Source of the DNA: Chitinophaga pinensis
GTDB taxonomy: Bacteria; Bacteroidota; Bacteroidia; NS11-12g; UBA955
Reading direction: 5' to 3'
Assembly: GCA_945890895.1 (NCBI GenBank)
Contig: CAMDDG010000002.1
Location: 1 to 40,047 of the forward strand
Length of the DNA: 40,047 nucleotides
The position numbers were made by a program, and so were the translations under genes. Numbering within the stretch: the stretch's first letter is position 1; the number at the start of each line of letters is the position of its first letter. This document shows positions 9,270 to 16,951 of this stretch, piece by piece. The notes beneath the pieces are model-generated. The model had not been told where the DNA came from, searched no databases, and saw only the letters and a list, made by a program, of their open reading frames with translations.

Positions 9270-10607
9270 ATGATTTCGTTATTCAAAAGAGATATTGAAA
9301 ACAAATTATCTGAATGGAGAAAATCCACTGCTCGAAAACCACTGATTTTAAGAGGTGCTCGTCAGGTTGGAAAGACATCGGTGGTATTCCAATTTGCCAA
9401 ACAATTTGAGTACTTCATCGCTTTGAATTTGGAGGATATCCGCGATCAAAATATATTCCATCAACATCCAGAAATTGATGAACTCATAGAGTATTTGTTT
9501 TTCATCCATGACATCCCCAAGAATAAAATGGGAGAGACTTTACTTTTCATAGATGAAATTCAAGCGATGCCGGAGGTGGTTAATTCACTGCGATTTTTTT
9601 ATGAGCGACATGCAGAATTGGCGGTGATTGCGGCAGGTTCAACCCTTGAAACACTACTCAATCGAAAAGCTAGTTATCCGGTAGGAAGAATTGAATTCAT
9701 GATCATGAAACCCGTTAGTTTTTCAGAATTTCTCTTGGCTATTGGGGAAGATAGACTGCATAAAGCATATTCTCAGCATCCATTCAATACCTTGGCACAC
9801 CTAGAATTATTGGAATGGTTTCATATTTACGCAATCATTGGTGGAATGCCTGAAATCGTGGATCGATATAGAAAAACGAAGGACTTGGCCGTTTTACGTC
9901 CCGTTTATGAATCCTTAATCACTAGTTACATTGAAGATGCAGATAAATTTGCTTCTAACAACAATCAGTCGAATTATATCCGACATGCGATACGGGGAAG
10001 TTTATTTGAGGCGGGCAAACGAATCAAATTTGAAGGATTTTGGTCATCGAATTATGGCTCACGCGAGATGAAAGAATCACTCACCTTATTGGAGATGGCA
10101 TTTTTAGTTCGATTGGTTTATCCGACAGTTGAAACGCGATTTCCCTATTCCCAAAATTTCAGAAAATCGCCTCGATTGCAATTTTTAGATACGGGACTCA
10201 TGAATTTTGCTCAGGGTTTGCAGAAAAACCTATTTGGCAGTTCCAATTTCGCCAAGGAGCAGGGAGGATTAGTGATAGAACATGTTGTGGGACAAGAATT
10301 AATGACGGTTCAACGTGACACACAAAATCCGCTCTTGTTTTGGGTTCGCGATAAAACCGGATCATCCGCAGAATTGGACTTCCTTTTTAAAACAGAGGAT
10401 TCCATGATTCCTATTGAAGTAAAATCAGGAGGTGCCGGAAAATTAAAATCGCTTATGCAGTACTTAGAAAACAGCGAAACGAGCAAAGCCGTACGCTTAT
10501 CACAAAGTCCCTATTCAGTAGAAGAACACACCCTACCCTCCGGCAAGCGTTTCACGCTCATCAATTTACCTTATTATTTAGCGAGCAAGGTGGAGATGTA
10601 TTGGTGA
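9270..10607 (+). CDS. AAA-type ATPase with DUF4143 domain
   Basis: A 445-residue ATPase of the widespread AAA_14/DUF4143 family, whose cellular function is unknown; members are scattered, mobile and often horizontally moved. From ATG 9270 the Walker A is residues 29-36 (GARQVGKT) and the Walker B is LLFIDEIQ with D95/E96. A DUF4143 domain follows. At the C-terminus E368, D370, E383 and K385 (AELDFLF, PIEVKSG) give a PD-(D/E)XK-like arrangement. An in-frame TTG start at 9246 exists but overlaps the promoter. Three phased repeats precede it. It ends 8 bp before the convergent lptG stop, and a weak GTGAG/CTCAC hairpin spans both stops. Confidence 0.92.
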   Translation: MISLFKRDIENKLSEWRKSTARKPLILRGARQVGKTSVVFQFAKQFEYFIALNLEDIRDQNIFHQHPEIDELIEYLFFIHDIPKNKMGETLLFIDEIQAMPEVVNSLRFFYERHAELAVIAAGSTLETLLNRKASYPVGRIEFMIMKPVSFSEFLLAIGEDRLHKAYSQHPFNTLAHLELLEWFHIYAIIGGMPEIVDRYRKTKDLAVLRPVYESLITSYIEDADKFASNNNQSNYIRHAIRGSLFEAGKRIKFEGFWSSNYGSREMKESLTLLEMAFLVRLVYPTVETRFPYSQNFRKSPRLQFLDTGLMNFAQGLQKNLFGSSNFAKEQGGLVIEHVVGQELMTVQRDTQNPLLFWVRDKTGSSAELDFLFKTEDSMIPIEVKSGGAGKLKSLMQYLENSETSKAVRLSQSPYSVEEHTLPSGKRFTLINLPYYLASKVEMYW

Positions 10608-10615
10608 GGAGCAAC

Positions 10616-11716
10616 TCACTTCTGCGCCTTCCAATAGAACAACCATGCTACGGGAATGAATATTACATTGGGAAGCCAGACTGCGATTTGAGACGGTAAC
10701 ACACCAGTGGCACCCAAGCTGATGAAGTATTTGCTGAAGAATAGGAAAAATAATATTACAAAAATTCCAATTCCCAACGAAATTCCTAAGCCTCCTCGGG
10801 TTTTGCGACCCGCAACGGAAACGCCAATCGCAATCAAAATAAACGTACTAAATGGCGATGCGTAACGTCGATACAATTCAGAATTCAAACCGTTCACGTT
10901 CGGAGAACCCCGCTCCTGCTCTTTCACGATAAATCCGCGTAACTCCGATTGATTTAAACTCTGAACATCCTCCACTCGGAAAAAGAAATTCTGAGGATTA
11001 AATCCAATATTGGTATCCAAATACGGAAGATTCTGTACCTTCTGATTTCCATTGGGCAGAAATTCACGCATCGTTACCATTTCCAAACGCCATTTTTTCG
11101 CTTGACGATCCCAACGAATAAACCTTCCAAACATGGAACTCTTCAACTCAATTCCTTTGTACTCCTCCACCGTTACACCAATGCCCGTGGAATCATGGTT
11201 ACTGAAATACTCCATATACATAACCACTCCCGGTTTAATCTGACGGTAAATGGCACTTCGCGCTTCCGACCAATAATCGCGCAGATAGGTGTTTTCAAAC
11301 TTCACACGCTGCTTATCCGTAATGGGAATGATCCAAGCGTTCAGCATATAACTTCCCCAAGCCATAAACGCACCAACTACCATAAACGGACGGAATATTC
11401 GAACGAGCGACATTCCCCCAGCCAACATGGAAATAATCTCAGAACGCGAGGCCAGTCGTGAGGTTAAATACAGTACCGAAATGAATATGAATATGGGACT
11501 AAATGTATTAATTAATGTGGGAATGAAACTCACATAATAAACCGTAATGATCTCGTCGATTGGAGCATTTCGCTTTAAAAAATCATCGAGTTTTTCTGCA
11601 ACGTCAAAAATGATGATAATGACAACAAACAAGAAAATCGTCACCAAAAACGTTTTGATAAACTTGCCGGCAATGTAGCGGTCGAGTTTGTTGAAGTTAC
11701 GATTCAGCCAGTTCAT
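10616..11716 (-). CDS. lptG: LptF/LptG-family permease (YjgP/YjgQ)
   Basis: A 366-residue inner-membrane subunit of the lipopolysaccharide export ABC transporter, which extracts LPS and passes it to the LptC/A/D bridge. Three N-terminal membrane helices are visible (FLVTIFLFVVIIIIFDVA; YVSFIPTLINTFSPIFIFI; a third near VVGAFMAWGSYML). A periplasmic beta-jellyroll domain follows, about 130-270, and three C-terminal helices end in VIFIPVAWLFYW. Which of LptF or LptG it represents is uncertain. It lies 92 bp downstream of tgt on the same strand, a pairing common in Bacteroidota. The spacer carries one copy of TCGGGGGA (11736-11743). Confidence 0.9.
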   Translation of the reverse strand: MNWLNRNFNKLDRYIAGKFIKTFLVTIFLFVVIIIIFDVAEKLDDFLKRNAPIDEIITVYYVSFIPTLINTFSPIFIFISVLYLTSRLASRSEIISMLAGGMSLVRIFRPFMVVGAFMAWGSYMLNAWIIPITDKQRVKFENTYLRDYWSEARSAIYRQIKPGVVMYMEYFSNHDSTGIGVTVEEYKGIELKSSMFGRFIRWDRQAKKWRLEMVTMREFLPNGNQKVQNLPYLDTNIGFNPQNFFFRVEDVQSLNQSELRGFIVKEQERGSPNVNGLNSELYRRYASPFSTFILIAIGVSVAGRKTRGGLGISLGIGIFVILFFLFFSKYFISLGATGVLPSQIAVWLPNVIFIPVAWLFYWKAQK

Positions 11717-11808
11717 TTGAATGATTTTCTTGGTTTCGGGGGATGTTTTGTCTGGTATGATCTAACGTATATTTTTGCAACAGAATTTATATATCAACTC
11801 TATTATAA

Positions 11809-12927
11809 TTACAGTTTTCGGTTGATAGTTTTTAAGATCGACGCCTTCCAAATGTGAAATTCATTGTTCATGATTTGCTTTCTTGCCTCGCGCACCAACC
11901 ACAAATAGAACTTTAAATTGTGCAAACTTGCAATCATGGGGCCTAGCATTTCTCCTGCCGCAAACAAATGACGAACATAAGCAAAGGTATACTCTGGAGT
12001 AATTAATGAATCAATGGGAGTAAATTCTTTTTCCCATTTTTTATTGCGAATATTCACTTGCCCTTCACGAGTAAACATCATTCCATTACGACCATTTCGT
12101 GTGGGCATTACACAATCGAACATATCTACACCCATAGCAATGGATTCTAATATATTTTCAGGGGTTCCAACGCCCATCAAATATCGAGGTTTATCGTAAG
12201 GTAAAATATTACAAACCAGTTCGGTCATGGAGTACATATCTTCATGCGGTTCGCCCACCGACAAACCACCTATAGCATAACCACCGGCTTCATGTTTGCA
12301 AACGTATTCGGCGCTTTGTTGTCGCAAGTCGGGATAAACACTTCCTTGAACGATGGGAAATAGCTCCTGATGATGTCCATACAACGGTTCGGTTTCATGG
12401 TATCGTTTCATGCACCGATCCAACCAGCGATGGGTCATGTGCATGCTGTTTTTTGCATAATCTTTTTCACAGGGATAGGGAGTACACTCATCGAACGCCA
12501 TGATGATATCTGCACCCAATACACGTTGGATATCCATTACATTTTCGGGAGTAAAAATGTGTTTGGAACCGTCGATATGACTTTTAAAGGTAGCACCTTC
12601 TTCTTTGAGCTTGCGCGTTCCAGATAAGGAATACACTTGATATCCCCCCGAATCAGTAAGAACCGGACGATTCCATTGAGAAAACCCGTGAATTCCACCT
12701 GCGGCTTGCATAACATCCAAACCGGGTCGCAAGTACAAATGATAGGTATTTCCTAAAATGATATCCGCGTTTACTTCATTCTCCAAAGCCGAACGGTGCA
12801 CTCCTTTTACCGTTGCGGCAGTACCTACCGGCATAAAAATGGGAGTTTCAATTACCCCATGATCGGTTTCAATTCTTCCCGCCCTTGCCTTGGTAAAGGG
12901 ATCTTTATGCTGTAATGTAAAATTCAA
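11809..12927 (-). CDS. tgt: tRNA-guanine transglycosylase
   Basis: Exchanges the guanine at the wobble position (34) of GUN-anticodon tRNAs for the queuosine precursor preQ1; 372 residues. Diagnostic motifs are NTYHLYLRPG, TDSGGYQVYSLSG, FDECTPYP, YAIGGLSVGEP, YLMGVGTPENIL and the nucleophile region DMFDCVMPTRNGRNGM. The C-terminal zinc site normally formed by a C-x-C-x2-C loop is shortened (TPIDSLITPEYTFAYVRHL) and contains no Cys, although the HNL histidine motif remains. The ATG overlaps the end of the porT-like gene by 4 nt, so the two are translationally coupled. lptG follows. Confidence 0.97.
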   Translation of the reverse strand: MNFTLQHKDPFTKARAGRIETDHGVIETPIFMPVGTAATVKGVHRSALENEVNADIILGNTYHLYLRPGLDVMQAAGGIHGFSQWNRPVLTDSGGYQVYSLSGTRKLKEEGATFKSHIDGSKHIFTPENVMDIQRVLGADIIMAFDECTPYPCEKDYAKNSMHMTHRWLDRCMKRYHETEPLYGHHQELFPIVQGSVYPDLRQQSAEYVCKHEAGGYAIGGLSVGEPHEDMYSMTELVCNILPYDKPRYLMGVGTPENILESIAMGVDMFDCVMPTRNGRNGMMFTREGQVNIRNKKWEKEFTPIDSLITPEYTFAYVRHLFAAGEMLGPMIASLHNLKFYLWLVREARKQIMNNEFHIWKASILKTINRKL

Positions 12928-13757
12928 TTCTGCGCCATTAAAGTAATGGAGAACAAACGAGGAAAAATGGCACTCATAGAACCCGAATAATAACTTTCAG
13001 GTACCCGTACCAATGCGTTGTTCAATCCGTTCGACATTTTTAATTCAATTGACATATCTACGTATTCCATGCGGAATTCAAACCCACATCCGAACTCGTA
13101 ATAATATGTATCTTCTTTTATAGCCACTAAGGGCTTGGAAGCTCCTATTACGGTGCCCTCCATACTTTGAAAATCGTGCGACCATCGAACACCTCCTAAA
13201 ACAAAAAAACCGGTATTATTCGGCATATCCGACCGGTATTTTAATGTTAGTGGAATATCCAAAGAAATGGTTTCAATTTTCAATGTTTGCGTAGGAGTAT
13301 ATTTCCAATCAAAATCGATATTGCGGTTGTGCAACTGCAACATGGTGAGCATTTTCATTTCCCACTGTCGACCGATTCGCATTGCAACACTTCCACCAAA
13401 ACCACCGCCCAATTGACCTTGTGGACGAATGTTAATCAAGGAATCATTTCTTTCCCAGAAAACCGGATCCAATTGCATTTTCATTTTGGCTTGTGTACCC
13501 GAAAATGCAATCCCCCAAAAGAAACGCTTGCGATAGATGCGGTTTGGGTCGCGAGGAGTTTGAGCTTCTGTTAACTTTAAAATTGAGGCCTGAACTTCGG
13601 GTGACTGTAAATATTCATTACTGCGGATTGACTTAATTTGGGCTAAATCAGCAAATGAAAAAGTTTGAATGGGTTCAATTTGCGCCAAGACAGAAGACGG
13701 AGCGAAAATCCATCCCCAAAAAACGGCAATCAACGCTATGAATCGCAAGAATGTCAA
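12924..13757 (-). CDS. porT: PorT/SprT-like type IX secretion outer-membrane barrel
   Basis: A 277-residue protein with a signal peptide (FIALIAVFWGWIFAPSSVLAQ) and a C-terminal beta-barrel rich in alternating aromatic strands, such as RFFWGIAFSGTQ and TGFFVLGGVRW. In Bacteroidota the type IX secretion and gliding component PorT/SprT is a small barrel of this type, and its gene sits beside ubiE, exactly as here. The name therefore rests on fold plus neighbourhood, not on a catalytic motif. The start must be TTG at 13757, because an in-frame stop lies four codons upstream and no ATG precedes the signal peptide. It overlaps tgt by 4 nt. Confidence 0.75.
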   Translation of the reverse strand: MTFLRFIALIAVFWGWIFAPSSVLAQIEPIQTFSFADLAQIKSIRSNEYLQSPEVQASILKLTEAQTPRDPNRIYRKRFFWGIAFSGTQAKMKMQLDPVFWERNDSLINIRPQGQLGGGFGGSVAMRIGRQWEMKMLTMLQLHNRNIDFDWKYTPTQTLKIETISLDIPLTLKYRSDMPNNTGFFVLGGVRWSHDFQSMEGTVIGASKPLVAIKEDTYYYEFGCGFEFRMEYVDMSIELKMSNGLNNALVRVPESYYSGSMSAIFPRLFSITLMAQN

Positions 13758-13858
13758 TGAATCGAATTATTTACTAAGGTTTTAACTAATTAATGGGGTG
13801 CAATATGTAATAATTAAAAGGCATTTTGTTCAAGTCCAAATTTGAGTAAAATCCATCA

Positions 13859-14587
13859 TTACTTCTTACAATGGTACAAAGTACAAACTCCAAAGGTAAG
13901 ACTTTTGAATGAAACTTGACTAAATCCAGACGCTTTTGCAACCTTCACAAAGGCTTCTCCTTCAGGAAATGCAGCTACACTCTGAGGCAAATAGGTATAA
14001 GCAGTTGCGTCTTTAGAAATCAATTTCCCTAATGGCGGCAGTATGTATTTGAAATAGAACCAATACAATCCGCTAAAAATGGGATTGGTTGGTTTGGAGA
14101 ATTCCAATACAGCTAAACTTCCTCCGGGTTTCAAAACTCGGCACATTTCTGCCATTCCTTTTTGAAGATTTTCAAAATTTCTCACGCCAAAACTTACGGT
14201 TGCAGCATCGAATTCACCATCTTGAAATGGCAAATTTTCAGAATCCGCCTGAATCAATGTAATTCGGTCAGTCAAATTCTTTTGAGCCAACTTAACATCA
14301 CCTTTGTCAAGCATTCCTCGCGAAATATCCACACCAATTACTTTTAGTCCAGGGATTTTAATCAATTCAATGGCTAAATCCGCTGTGCCTGTAGCAACGT
14401 CCAATACTTTTTGAGCACCTGTTTTAGCAATGGTTCTACGCACCTTTTTTCGCCAAGAATAATCAATTCCCAACGACAAAAAATGATTTAAAAAATCATA
14501 ATTCCCAGAAATGTTATCGAACATTTCCTCGACTTGTTGTTTCTTTGAACTGTCGGACTGGGGATTGGGTTTAACTATTGTGCTCAA
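13859..14587 (-). CDS. ubiE: Demethylmenaquinone methyltransferase
   Basis: SAM-dependent C-methyltransferase that makes the last step of menaquinone synthesis. Family motifs are QVEEMFDNISGNYDFLNHFLSLGID in pieces, the SAM site KVLDVATGTADLAIEL, DISRGMLDKG, AENLPF-like SENLPFQDGEFDAATVSFGVRNF and RVLKPGGSLAVLEFSKP. I place the start at TTG 14587 (LSTIVKPNP), giving 242 residues, the usual length. The reason is a perfect -7 box at 14606-14613. The frame stays open upstream to ATGs at 14638 and 14671, but those lie upstream of the promoter. It heads the ubiE-porT-tgt-lptG run and is divergent from engB. Confidence 0.95.
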   Translation of the reverse strand: MSTIVKPNPQSDSSKKQQVEEMFDNISGNYDFLNHFLSLGIDYSWRKKVRRTIAKTGAQKVLDVATGTADLAIELIKIPGLKVIGVDISRGMLDKGDVKLAQKNLTDRITLIQADSENLPFQDGEFDAATVSFGVRNFENLQKGMAEMCRVLKPGGSLAVLEFSKPTNPIFSGLYWFYFKYILPPLGKLISKDATAYTYLPQSVAAFPEGEAFVKVAKASGFSQVSFKSLTFGVCTLYHCKK

Positions 14588-14605
14588 GGTTGCTAAAATT
14601 TTCTG

Positions 14606-14613
14606 CAAATATA
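14606..14613 (-). promoter_or_regulatory. TAnnTTTG -7 promoter box (TATATTTG) for ubiE
   Basis: Perfect -7 element read on the minus strand, 18 nt before the TTG at 14587. It lies inside the longer open frame and therefore decides the start of ubiE. Confidence 0.65.
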
Positions 14614-14672
14614 GGGTTAATATTTGGGCAACATACATAGAAACCGACGAGTTACGTTGAAAAAACGTCACT

Positions 14673-14680
14673 TAAATTTG
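14673..14680 (+). promoter_or_regulatory. TAnnTTTG -7 promoter box (TAAATTTG) for engB
   Basis: Perfect -7 element ending 14 nt before the engB ATG; back to back with the ubiE promoter. Confidence 0.65.
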
Positions 14681-14694
14681 CAATAATTACAAAA

Positions 14695-15300
14695 ATGAAC
14701 GTCAAGGAAGCCACATACTTAGGAAGCTGGGAGAAATCCGCTGAAATGCCTCACACCAATTTACCCGAATTTGCATTTATCGGAAGGAGTAACGTGGGAA
14801 AATCATCGTTAATCAACATGGTTGTTCAACGAAGGGAATTGGCTCGAACCAGTTCCAAACCCGGCAAAACTCAAACCTTGAATCTATTCAAAATCAACGA
14901 CGTAATACAAATCTGCGATTTGCCCGGATACGGTTACGCAAAAGTTTCTCAAACCGATCGTTTTAAATTTTCTAAAATGATCAAATACTACCTGAAAAAC
15001 CGTCCCAATTTATTCTGCCTTTTCGTATTGGTGGACTTAAGAATCCCTCCACAAAAAATAGATATAGAATTTATTAACGATTGCGGCGCAGATGGAATTC
15101 CCATGGTAATTGTAGGTACAAAAGCCGATAAATTAAAAGATGAAGTTATCGCAAAAAGCGTTAACGACATCAAGGCAGAATTGCTAAAAGACTGGGAAGA
15201 ATGCCCCCCGTTTATCATCAGCTCCTCCGAAACATTGTTGGGTCGCGATGAAATTTGGAACGTGATTCAAACCAGCATGAAGGGTTGGTTTAATCTTTAA
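14695..15300 (+). CDS. engB: Ribosome biogenesis GTP-binding protein EngB/YihA
   Basis: Small TRAFAC-class GTPase (201 residues) required for assembly of the large ribosomal subunit. G1 is residues 30-37 (GRSNVGKS), the G2 region is KPGKTQTLN, G3 is DLPGYG from D75, G4 is TKAD at 142-145 and G5 is ISSSE. Length and motif spacing match the family. It stands alone, divergent from ubiE, followed by a short convergent gap to hutH; that gap holds only a weak 5-bp hairpin (AACCC/GGGTT) with no T-run. Confidence 0.97.
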   Translation: MNVKEATYLGSWEKSAEMPHTNLPEFAFIGRSNVGKSSLINMVVQRRELARTSSKPGKTQTLNLFKINDVIQICDLPGYGYAKVSQTDRFKFSKMIKYYLKNRPNLFCLFVLVDLRIPPQKIDIEFINDCGADGIPMVIVGTKADKLKDEVIAKSVNDIKAELLKDWEECPPFIISSSETLLGRDEIWNVIQTSMKGWFNL

Positions 15301-15380
15301 TTGATTCGTTTAACCCTTGTTGGGTTCGTCAAATCTAGGAAAATTGAATTAGACCCCTGTCTCCGCTGGATTAAAATTAA

Positions 15381-16847
15381 TCAAAACAAGAATCGATAAC
15401 TCTCTTCAATCAATTCCTGCATCGGTGTAACGTGGTGGTTCAGTTTATCGCCCAATTGGTTTCGGAAATTGTCGGCTAATACTTCTATTTCGGGGGATGT
15501 TTTTTTGCCAGTCAATTCTGCACGTTGCGACAATGCTTCAACAGCACATAACCACTCAATCGCCATTACATTTCGGGTATTTTCAATTACACGCAACAAT
15601 TTGGTTGCTGCATTAGCCCCCATAGATACATGATCTTCTTGTCCGTTACTACTTACAATGCTATCTACACTTGCGGGTGTGCACAATTGTTTGTTTTGAC
15701 TCACCAAAGCCGCCGCCGCATATTGTGCAATCATATAACCGGAATCTATTCCAGCATTATCGGCCAAATACGGACTCAAACCGCGTTGTCCACTTACCAA
15801 CAAGTAAATTCTGCGTTCTGCAATATTCGCCAATTCAGCAATTGCCATTGCCGCATAGTCTAAGGTAAGCGCTAAGGGCTGTCCGTGGAAATTTCCCCCG
15901 GAAACAACTAAATTCTCCTCTTCGAAAACGTTGGGATTATCGGTCACTGAATTCAACTCGGTTTCCCAAACGGAAAAGCAATGTTCTAAGGCCGTATAAC
16001 TTGCACCATGAACCTGAGGTATACAACGGAAACTATATGGATCCTGAACTTGAGTTTTGGGTAATTTTGCAATTTCAGAATTTCGTAAATGCTGTAAAAT
16101 TTCATCGGCTGCTTTGATTTGTCCTGCATGAGGACGAATGCGATGAATCGGCGCGAAAAACGGCTCGGTACGACAATCGTAGGCATCCAAAGAAGCCACA
16201 GAAACTTTGGGAACCCATGTTAATATTTCCTGAATTTTACGAAACGCTTCAACCGCATGCGCGAGCATAAATTGAGTTCCATTGATCAATCCCAAGGCTT
16301 CTTTTGGACCCAAAGCAATGGGTTCCAACTGTGCTGTTTTTAACCATTCTGAAGATGCGATTTTCTCTCCATTTACTCGAACAAACCCCTTACCAATTAA
16401 GGGCAGAACCATTTGCGACAACGGGGCTAAATCCCCCGAAGCCCCCAAAGAACCCTGTTCTGTTACACAAGGAATTACGTTTTGGTTGAACATCAAGGCC
16501 AATCGTTCAAAAATTATGGGACGAATCGCAGAATATCCTTTACTCATATTCACCAACTTCAACCACATCATGGCTTTAACCAATTCGGGTTGCAACTCCG
16601 CACCTACTCCAGAAGCGTGAGTAATGAGCAGATTTTCCTGAAGTTGTTCCAGTTTATCGGGGGAAATCACCACATTTTGCAATGAACCAAAGCCGGTGTT
16701 GACACCATAAACGGGTGAAGATGCATTTTCTAAATAACTTTTCAAAAATGCTACGCTTTTTTCCATGTTGCTTCGAACGGAATCCGGAAGTTCAACAGAT
16801 TGATTCAATGCCGACAATGCTTGGTGTAATGTATAATGTGAATTCAT
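15381..16847 (-). CDS. hutH: Histidine ammonia-lyase
   Basis: Deaminates L-histidine to trans-urocanate, the first step of histidine catabolism; 488 residues. The self-forming MIO cofactor triad is A136-S137-G138 within GSLGASGDLAPLSQ. Substrate-site residues are in YGVNTGFGSLQN, THASGVG, QDPYSFRCIPQVHG and NGQEDHVSMGA; the Glu of the last motif favours histidine over tyrosine or phenylalanine. No hutU, hutI, hutG or ftcD is nearby, so the pathway genes are dispersed or absent. It lies 104 bp downstream of hisS but has its own promoter box, so it is probably transcribed separately. Two TCGGGGGA copies lie antisense within it and one sense, at the MIO motif. Confidence 0.95.
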   Translation of the reverse strand: MNSHYTLHQALSALNQSVELPDSVRSNMEKSVAFLKSYLENASSPVYGVNTGFGSLQNVVISPDKLEQLQENLLITHASGVGAELQPELVKAMMWLKLVNMSKGYSAIRPIIFERLALMFNQNVIPCVTEQGSLGASGDLAPLSQMVLPLIGKGFVRVNGEKIASSEWLKTAQLEPIALGPKEALGLINGTQFMLAHAVEAFRKIQEILTWVPKVSVASLDAYDCRTEPFFAPIHRIRPHAGQIKAADEILQHLRNSEIAKLPKTQVQDPYSFRCIPQVHGASYTALEHCFSVWETELNSVTDNPNVFEEENLVVSGGNFHGQPLALTLDYAAMAIAELANIAERRIYLLVSGQRGLSPYLADNAGIDSGYMIAQYAAAALVSQNKQLCTPASVDSIVSSNGQEDHVSMGANAATKLLRVIENTRNVMAIEWLCAVEALSQRAELTGKKTSPEIEVLADNFRNQLGDKLNHHVTPMQELIEESYRFLF

Positions 16848-16875
16848 GAATGGTTAAATTTTAAAATGCTGAGTT

Positions 16876-16883
16876 CAAAAGTA
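16876..16883 (-). promoter_or_regulatory. TAnnTTTG -7 promoter box (TACTTTTG) for hutH
   Basis: Perfect -7 element on the minus strand ending 28 nt before the hutH ATG, in the hisS-hutH spacer. Confidence 0.65.
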
Positions 16884-16951
16884 GGAAGGTTTGGTAATAA
16901 CAATTGGAGAATTAATTTATGTAGAGAATTTATAATTTGAAGAAAGCTAAC

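Noticed and set aside
10604..10619. Hairpin GTGAG/CTCAC at the ATPase-lptG junction as a terminator
   Set aside because: Only 5 bp, and it spans both stop codons without a T-run.
14588..14671. Extended ubiE N-terminus from ATG 14671
   Set aside because: A perfect -7 box for ubiE lies inside this stretch and the family begins near the TTG at 14587.
15307..15325. AACCC/GGGTT hairpin after engB as a terminator
   Set aside because: Short stem and no T-run follows.
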